DNA from: Icerya purchasi
Lineage: Eukaryota; Arthropoda; Insecta; Hemiptera; Monophlebidae
Assembly: GCA_039619475.1 (NCBI GenBank)
Contig: CM077116.1
Location: forward strand, 16,799,443 to 16,863,442
Direction: 5' to 3'
DNA: 64,000 bases
The position numbers were made by a program, and so were the translations under genes. Positions 59,401 through 64,000 of the stretch are shown piece by piece. The notes under the pieces were generated by a model. The model did no database searches. It was not told where the DNA came from and was given only the letters and a program-made list of their open reading frames with translations. The number at the start of each line of letters is the position of its first letter. The first letter of the stretch is position 1.

Positions 59401-62400
59401 TATAAAAAAAATGAAAGTACACTGGACTTACATTTTCTGTTATTTCCTTTTTGTCCTAATATTACGCATATTTTGTTGGTTTTTATAGATCTTTGAAATA
59501 AATTTACAATTGATTCAGAAGTTATATCCATTACACTGGTGAAATCATTCTCCACTTCTAGTTGGAAAATTTAATTTCAACGTAGAAAATAAAGCAAAAC
59601 AAGATCAAATATTTCCATGAGATTTATCTTTTACTTGACCAGCATTAGTTGCAATTACTATACTACAGTGCAATAATGTTGTAGCCAAAAACTTCCGCAG
59701 TAGACGTTAAAAGATGAACAGCGCTTTCACCTTGATTTTAAATCTAACGTTCGGTAAAAAAATCGAGTGTACATTTTTATACTGGAGGTTGGTGTTCATT
59801 TAGTTTTTTTATATCATTCAAAAACTTTACTGTTTATTTTAAGATGAAATAGAAGGTGTGTGGGTTAAGTTCTTCCAATTTTTATATACTCATTTAATAG
59901 ATAACAAGGCTTACTATATATTTTCATAAATTAGTTAATTTTGATTTCAAGTAAATAATGATTAATGAGATAATTAAATTAAAAATTAAATTGTTCAATC
60001 ACAATTTTTTGAAAAAAATACAGTATTTTTATGTGAAAAACTAGTTTTACGGTGTACTCTTAGCAGTATGTACGTTAATTTTTTTTTATCTTCCTGAAAT
60101 AAATATTAACTAATACAATAAAACTATTACGACTATATTTTTTTATTTTAGTAACTTTTTTTTTTTTTTTTTTCAAATTCAGAAGTTTAGTATACATTAC
60201 CACCTCGAAATGAATCACGATTATTAGACATTTAAAAATTTTACGAGAACTGGATACGGTTATAATGGATTCCGCAATTAAATGCTGCAAAATTGATGTA
60301 CGTATATTTCAGTTACTACTTTGAAGTAATATAGTTTTTAAATTTTTAGTAGATTTAACGTCAGAGAAATTTATCATCATATATCTATAAATGTAAACCA
60401 TTACCAGAAAGAAAATATTCCTTAAAGTTCCTTTATGTACAGCAGTATATATAAATAATAAAAAAAAATCTTTTCGCTTTACATCTACTGGCTGAAGTCA
60501 ATTTAATTCGATAATCGACATTTCGAAATTATTAAAAATATTATAAATATTTTGTATTGGGTTACGATATCAATTTATAATTGTGTGCAAAAATGTTTAC
60601 AGATTCATTTAAAAAATCAATCGTTACAATTGGTAAACATTTTTTATGTACAGCGGAATGCATTAAATAATTAAAAATGAAAAATTTATGGCCAAATAAA
60701 TAGATTTAAAACTCGCAAAATAATTTTCATTACTACAGATATTTCCGAGTAAAGTTAAAAAAAAAAATTATATTGCTCATGAAACACCATGTTAAAATAA
60801 TGACTTCAGTGTTAGATTATGTGAGATATTTCCTAATGTTCGATTCACACAATAATCGCGTAATCCGCAACGTTTGATGCGTGAGCAGCCAGTCAAAAGA
60901 GTTTGTTGTGAGATGATTTTAACAGATTATATATGCGAATGAAGCTTATAATTGTTTAATAGTTCCGGAGCCTATGCGAAATTTAAAGCAGAATACTACG
61001 GCAGGAGACTGTGCATCCAGCTATTAGCGCGACCGAGTGGCTCACTAGCTATCCGCTGTTTGTAATATCGTGTGTCTATCAGAATGAACTACTATCAGAC
61101 AATAGCCCGCTGCTTATATCTTTTATATGGTACATCATTTTAAATACTGTTTCATTATGTCAAAAAAAACTGAGTAAATTTATTTTATTTACTATAGAAA
61201 TTTTAGAACAAAATATACTGCTGCGTACTTTTGTAGAATAGTTAAATTATACTCGCTATAAAGAACAAATTAACTTTTCGAAGTAATTAAATTTAAATAA
61301 TTTCCAAATGATTAATCTAACATTTTCGGAACAATTGAAATATTAATTGTTGTTCAATATAACTTACTTCGATTTTCCCGTTACCGTATTCGCAATTGTT
61401 CTTAAAATTGTAGGCGGTTTTATCAACTCTTTTAATACGTTCGATTCAGTCGCCAAAGGAAATCCATTATCGAGCATTTCGTCTAACAACTATGAAAACA
61501 CATACGAAATTGAGAAACCCTTTTTAGATAATATTTAAATTATTAAAAAAAATTAATGAAAAGTTTATAAGATTTCTTTTTAAAGAATAAGTATTATCAT
61601 AAAGTACTGCAGTTATGTATATTAATTACTATGTCATTCTTAGCCCAGGATACACTGTAAAAAATGTCCAATTACAGTGTCCGTCACAATGTATATAAGT
61701 TACACAACAGCCCAGTCAAGTGGACCAGCTGAATTCATAGGCGACGATAAAAACTAAGAATGTTATATATACGTGTAATTGAACAATAATTTTTTTTTTT
61801 GTACAAAACGGCTAAGAATGACGTAGACAATTGGAAAAGATTCTTCTAAAAACAGATCAGAAGAAATAAGGCTCGTCCCTTGCAAGACCCCAAGGCCCAA
61901 GTTTATATATAAATATATATAAGGACGTTTCTAATCTTTTAACACAAGTTGTAACAACATTTTCCTATTAACAAATACTGAAAATGGCAAGACTTATTCA
62001 TTCCTAGGGCTATTTTGCAATATAACTTATGCCGACATGTAGTCTCGCAGTGATGAGCAACTACATGTTAAGCTAAATATAAACTTTTTTTTTGTTTTTT
62101 TTTTCTTTTACTTTTCTTTTTCTCTTATGCAGGTTTTTTCCCTGTGTGCTGGTATTTTTTCTGTATTCTAATTTTTACTTTTTCAATACAGTTATTATAT
62201 ATTCTATTTCTTTCTGATTATTTTTGACAATTGTCCAATACTTGTCACAAATATGTTCTTATTATTATTATTATTTTAACATCATTTATTTATTTATTTT
62301 ACTATTTTAACGAAGGTTCTTACATTAATTAAAAAATAAAACTAGAAAAAACATTTCGTACTAAAAACTTTATTCGCTCATTTAAGAGCGAAGTAATGTA

Positions 62401-63117
62401 ATCTGTTTGTATATGATTTTTCAGTAAGAAAATCCATCTATTCCTACAAATAGTAGCAGGTCCGTATTGTTATATTTACATAGATTAACTTTCGTTAAAT
62501 AAATGTTTTTTTGAAGCGTCGTAAATATTGAACGTACGAGAAACATTTGATCGTATATTTCATTGCGGGTTTCACAAATGTGCGATATTTTTTATTAGAA
62601 ATAAGTTAAAAATATTATATCTATTCTTGTAATGGTAATATCGTTAAAATTGTCTGCTCGTTTGGATTTAAATTTAATCGATGTTGGCATTTTTTTTCGT
62701 TCTTTTTCTTTTTTTTTAAAGATGTTTAATATCATTTTAATTCTTGAAAGTAATAACAACTCTTCCGCATTACTTAAAGAATAGTAAATACAAATTTATT
62801 GCATTTTACGAAACAATTTCATCTCACGTATTTACATAACGATTTTTTAAAAACTGCGTTGAAAGTTTTAATTTCATAAAAGTATAAAAAATAGTAACAA
62901 TAAGATCGTGTAATAACTAAACATACTAAGCAAAGTAAAAGCAATATAAAAACCCGAAATTAATTTATTTTCAAAACTGTTCAGAAAATTAGTAGACAAT
63001 ATACCTCGTAGACGACAACATAATTTTCCTTGATAATCGATTCCGTGCATTCGGAAAAATAATCATTGAAAGTATCAAAAACACGGTGCAAAAATTCAAT
63101 CACAAACAATGGAGGAA
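50326..63117 (-). CDS. cm: AP-3 complex subunit mu (carmine/AP3M1), 3' eight exons; gene runs off the right edge
   Basis: Medium chain of the AP-3 adaptor, which selects tyrosine-motif cargo at endosomes for lysosomes and pigment granules. Eight exons join in frame: 63005-63117, 61368-61489, 57619-57778, 56658-56771, 55299-55478, 55045-55203, 52707-52757, 50326-50460 (1034 nt, 343 complete residues plus stop). They align end to end with animal AP3M from about residue 75, only one residue shorter. The window shows the end of the longin domain (PPLFVIEFLHRVFDTF), then LIKPPTILR, PWRRTGVKYTNNEAYFD, and the mu-homology domain (GMPDLSLSFMNARLFDDVSF, FHPCVRFKRWE, LSFIPPDGNFRLMSYR, ending GVKYITKAGKFQVRT). 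All introns obey GT-AG. No stops. The first about 74 codons lie beyond 64000. A jockey LINE sits in one intron. Confidence 0.97.
50461..52706 (-). other. AP-3 mu intron
   Basis: AT-rich intron, donor GTAAGT at 52701-52706. Nothing else recognised. Confidence 0.85.
52707..52757 (-). CDS. cm: AP-3 mu micro-exon (51 nt)
   Basis: 17 codons, INVQSSAVVNDSNLTIN, phase 0 on both sides, acceptor ATTTAG, donor GTAAGT. It supplies the loop that usually carries a Pro-rich PEENP-like stretch, here replaced by VVNDSN; its length is conserved, which supports the exon call. Confidence 0.92.
53531..55006 (-). mobile_element. 5'-truncated jockey-clade LINE, copy 2, with 20-bp target duplication
   Basis: 1476 bp bounded by a perfect 20-bp duplication, GTTTAAAAAATTGGCATTAA (53511-53530 and 55007-55026), with a 20-bp A-tail (T-run 53531-53550) at the minus-strand 3' end. 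The coding sequence begins within the pre-RT region (LKRRKSPGFDLISAELLNRL). It is interrupted by frameshifts near 54690 and 54430 and otherwise retains RT motifs. It is inserted in the same orientation as the host gene, in an AP-3 mu intron. Confidence 0.96.
53668..54432 (-). pseudogene. Jockey-type reverse transcriptase fragment, palm to C-terminus
   Basis: 254 codons open: PQGSVLGPTLYLIYTADF, catalytic ATFADDTALL, thumb VKYLGLHLDSRLTW, MYWLLGRNSVLS, and the tail LKPIWTYGVQVWGCAKPTN, ILRLVTKAPWYVSN, RRRLKRKKPHDLV. Upstream pieces in other frames (54393-54677 with FLDVQQAFDKVWHNGLLYK, and 54692-54919 with AKPGKNPHAVTSYRPISLLS) complete the RT. Frameshifts make it nonfunctional. Confidence 0.93.
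55045..55203 (-). CDS. cm: AP-3 mu exon, mu-homology domain
   Basis: 159 nt, phase 0 at both ends: VENVVLEIPMPKTVLN, NPTQGKYTFDPATKILVWDI and PNIKGT. Acceptor TGTGTAG at 55204-55210; donor GTAAAT lies 18 bases from the jockey target duplication. Confidence 0.96.
55299..55478 (-). CDS. cm: AP-3 mu exon, mu-homology domain
   Basis: 180 nt: GERILSFIPPDGNFRLMSYR, VVAIPIYIRHTISFK, GRLDITVGPRQTIGRP. The donor is GTTACG, a weak site; the protein alignment fixes the boundary because the next exon continues with no gap. Confidence 0.95.
55479..56657 (-). other. AP-3 mu intron
   Basis: Ordinary AT-rich intron, donor GTATGT at 56652-56657; nothing else recognised. Confidence 0.85.
56658..56771 (-). 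CDS. cm: AP-3 mu exon, mu-homology domain
   Basis: 114 nt, phase 0: IDCCIKLSGMPDLSLSFMNA, RLFDDVSFHPCVRFKRWE. Acceptor TTTGTAG, donor GTATGT. Confidence 0.97.
56772..57618 (-). other. AP-3 mu intron
   Basis: AT-rich intron, donor GTACGA at 57613-57618. Nothing else recognised. Confidence 0.85.
57619..57778 (-). CDS. cm: AP-3 mu exon, start of the mu-homology domain
   Basis: 160 nt; the first base completes an Asn codon from the previous exon: (N)VSATLPTGQLSNVPWRRTG, VKYTNNEAYFDIVEEIDAII, DKAGSTVFAEIQGY. Donor GTACGA. Confidence 0.96.
57779..61367 (-). other. Large AP-3 mu intron
   Basis: 3.6-kb AT-rich intron, donor GTAAGT at 61362-61367. It holds a 9-bp inverted repeat (ATGGACCTT 58834-58842 with AAGGTCCAT 58870-58878), a 64-codon plus-strand ORF at 59147-59341 with no recognised homology, and a less AT-rich patch at about 60830-61120 that may be a transposon remnant. 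Confidence 0.75.
61368..61489 (-). CDS. cm: AP-3 mu exon, end of the longin domain and linker
   Basis: 122 nt: LLDEMLDNGFPLATESNVLK, ELIKPPTILRTIANTVTGKS plus two bases. Acceptor TTTCATAG, donor GTAAGT. Confidence 0.97.
61490..63004 (-). other. AP-3 mu intron
   Basis: AT-rich intron with a small TA-flanked MITE (61632-61823); donor GTATAT at 62999-63004. Confidence 0.82.
61632..61823. mobile_element. Small Tc1/mariner-type MITE in an AP-3 mu intron
   Basis: 192 bp with 14-bp terminal inverted repeats (TGTCATTCTTAGCC and CGTCATTCTTAGCC read inward, one mismatch) flanked by TA on both sides (61630-61631 and 61824-61825). An internal ACTAAGAATGT echoes the terminal repeat. Noncoding. Confidence 0.65.
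63005..63117 (-). CDS. cm: AP-3 mu exon, longin domain (most 5' exon in the window)
   Basis: 113 nt; TT completes a Val codon, then PPLFVIEFLHRVFDTFNDYF, SECTESIIKENYVVVYE. Acceptor CTTACAG, donor GTATAT. The preceding exon or exons with the start codon must lie beyond 64000, since no matching segment is seen at 63118-64000. Confidence 0.96.
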
Positions 63118-64000
63118 CTGTAAGCAACAAATTAAGCCGAAGTTAAAAATTTAACTATTCAATATTACGCAATTACTATATAGCTTAAACATGAACATAC
63201 TTTTTTTCTTAATTAATGAACATACTAGTAAGTACCATATCAAATATAACAGAAATGTATTACATTAAGAGAATAAAGATTAAACGGATTAAATGACTAT
63301 TATGAACTTTGTAAATGCGCTATAGTATTTGCTTCGCTTTTTTTCACTATATTATTATTATTATTATTCGAAATTATAAACAGTATCAATGATTTTTTTT
63401 AATACTATATAAATAACAATGATAAAGATACGTTAATGTAGACCTGTAAGAGCTAGGTCTCCAATGATATTCGTACATGTGTTAGATTGTTCAGTGCAGG
63501 ACTTCATTAGACTTTCATTTCAATTCTAGGAAATAATCGCAACACTGAAATCGAAAAAAGATATCTTTTCATTCATGCCGGTAAAATTTTAACACGAATA
63601 CACAGCATACTTATTCCGAAATTTTTTTCTAGAATTGTATTTTGAATTCGTTAATTATGCGATTTTAACACAAAACACATTAAACAAAATAAGTAACCTC
63701 CAGCAATTTATATTGTATGCACTGATTCTTATATTCTTTATCTTCGCTACTAAACTGAATTCTAATAGGAATGTGTAATCGTTTTATGCTTTAGAAAAGA
63801 TGTCAGTTTTAATACGTTTTATTATACTAAAAATATAACACACCGGATTTTGTAGTAAATCTCATCAGAAGTTTTACTAAAAACTGTCCAAAAAAAAAAA
63901 AAATTTTCATTGGGAAATTAGTTCATTTTTTAAATAAATTTTCGGTATATAAAATACGTTAACACATATCGAAACTGATTTCATAAAACAACTCGACATC
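63118..64000 (-). other. AP-3 mu intron, continuing off the window
   Basis: AT-rich with an (ATT)n tract at about 63352-63368. I searched for the expected N-terminal coding motif and found none. Confidence 0.7.

Noticed and set aside
63352..63368. ATT/TTA microsatellites and poly-A/T runs as meaningful repeats
   Set aside because: Simple low-complexity tracts normal for this base composition.
1..64000. CRISPR array, operon or prokaryotic sequence
   Set aside because: No spaced direct repeats or prokaryotic gene layout; the genes are spliced and the TEs are animal types.

Overview
This is an AT-rich nuclear window from an insect. The evidence is spliced eukaryotic genes (AP-3 mu, Sm E, NAC alpha, an SMCO4-like protein) in long introns and intergenic DNA, plus a mixed population of jockey-, I- and CR1-like LINEs, Ty3/gypsy integrase relics, hAT and Tc1/mariner (DD41D-type) DNA transposons and a tRNA-derived SINE. 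The TE mix and long AT-rich spacers fit a large insect genome, perhaps hemimetabolous. The species cannot be named from sequence alone.

Layout. 1-13.6 kb: mostly AT-rich spacer holding an I-clade LINE relic (4.4-5.7 kb), a short CCGGGAA-rich MITE, a foldback hairpin at 8.1-8.3 kb, and a full-length DD41D-type mariner relative (9549-10888) whose open transposase has Gly in place of the first catalytic Asp. 13.6-14.3 kb: nascent polypeptide-associated complex alpha (+), with its whole coding region in one exon behind a splice acceptor and a second foldback hairpin upstream. 18.0-18.7 kb: CR1/jockey-type RT fragment. 19.3-23.3 kb: a complete hAT (ZBED5/Charlie-like) transposon with 8-bp target duplication, an intact 640-aa transposase, a CpG-rich leader and a nested Harbinger-like MITE. 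24.9-27.9 kb: second CCGGGAA MITE copy and a decayed DD41D relative with well-kept terminal repeats. 29.9-30.1 kb: SMCO4-like membrane microprotein (-). 31.4-37 kb: a TE cluster (a MITE with a nested tRNA-SINE, a possible Polinton-like fragment, a gypsy integrase relic and a 5'-truncated jockey element). 39.6-40.0 kb: two-exon Sm E gene (-). 41.3-46 kb: second SINE copy, a LINE relic split by a hAT-like MITE, and a second gypsy integrase relic. 48.2-48.9 kb: a Helentron-like repeat. 50.3-63.1 kb and running off the right edge: eight exons of the AP-3 adaptor mu subunit (-), with a jockey insertion only 18 bp past one splice donor.

The host genes are housekeeping and do not form a pathway with one another: co-translational chaperone (NAC alpha), spliceosomal Sm ring (Sm E), endosome-to-lysosome or pigment-granule trafficking (AP-3 mu), and an uncharacterised small membrane protein. 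Most other structure is transposon-derived. No CRISPR, operon or prokaryotic feature is present. No clearly new biological system was found; the strongest leads are the intact hAT, the catalytically altered DD41D transposase, the two foldback hairpins and the splice-site-proximal jockey insertion.
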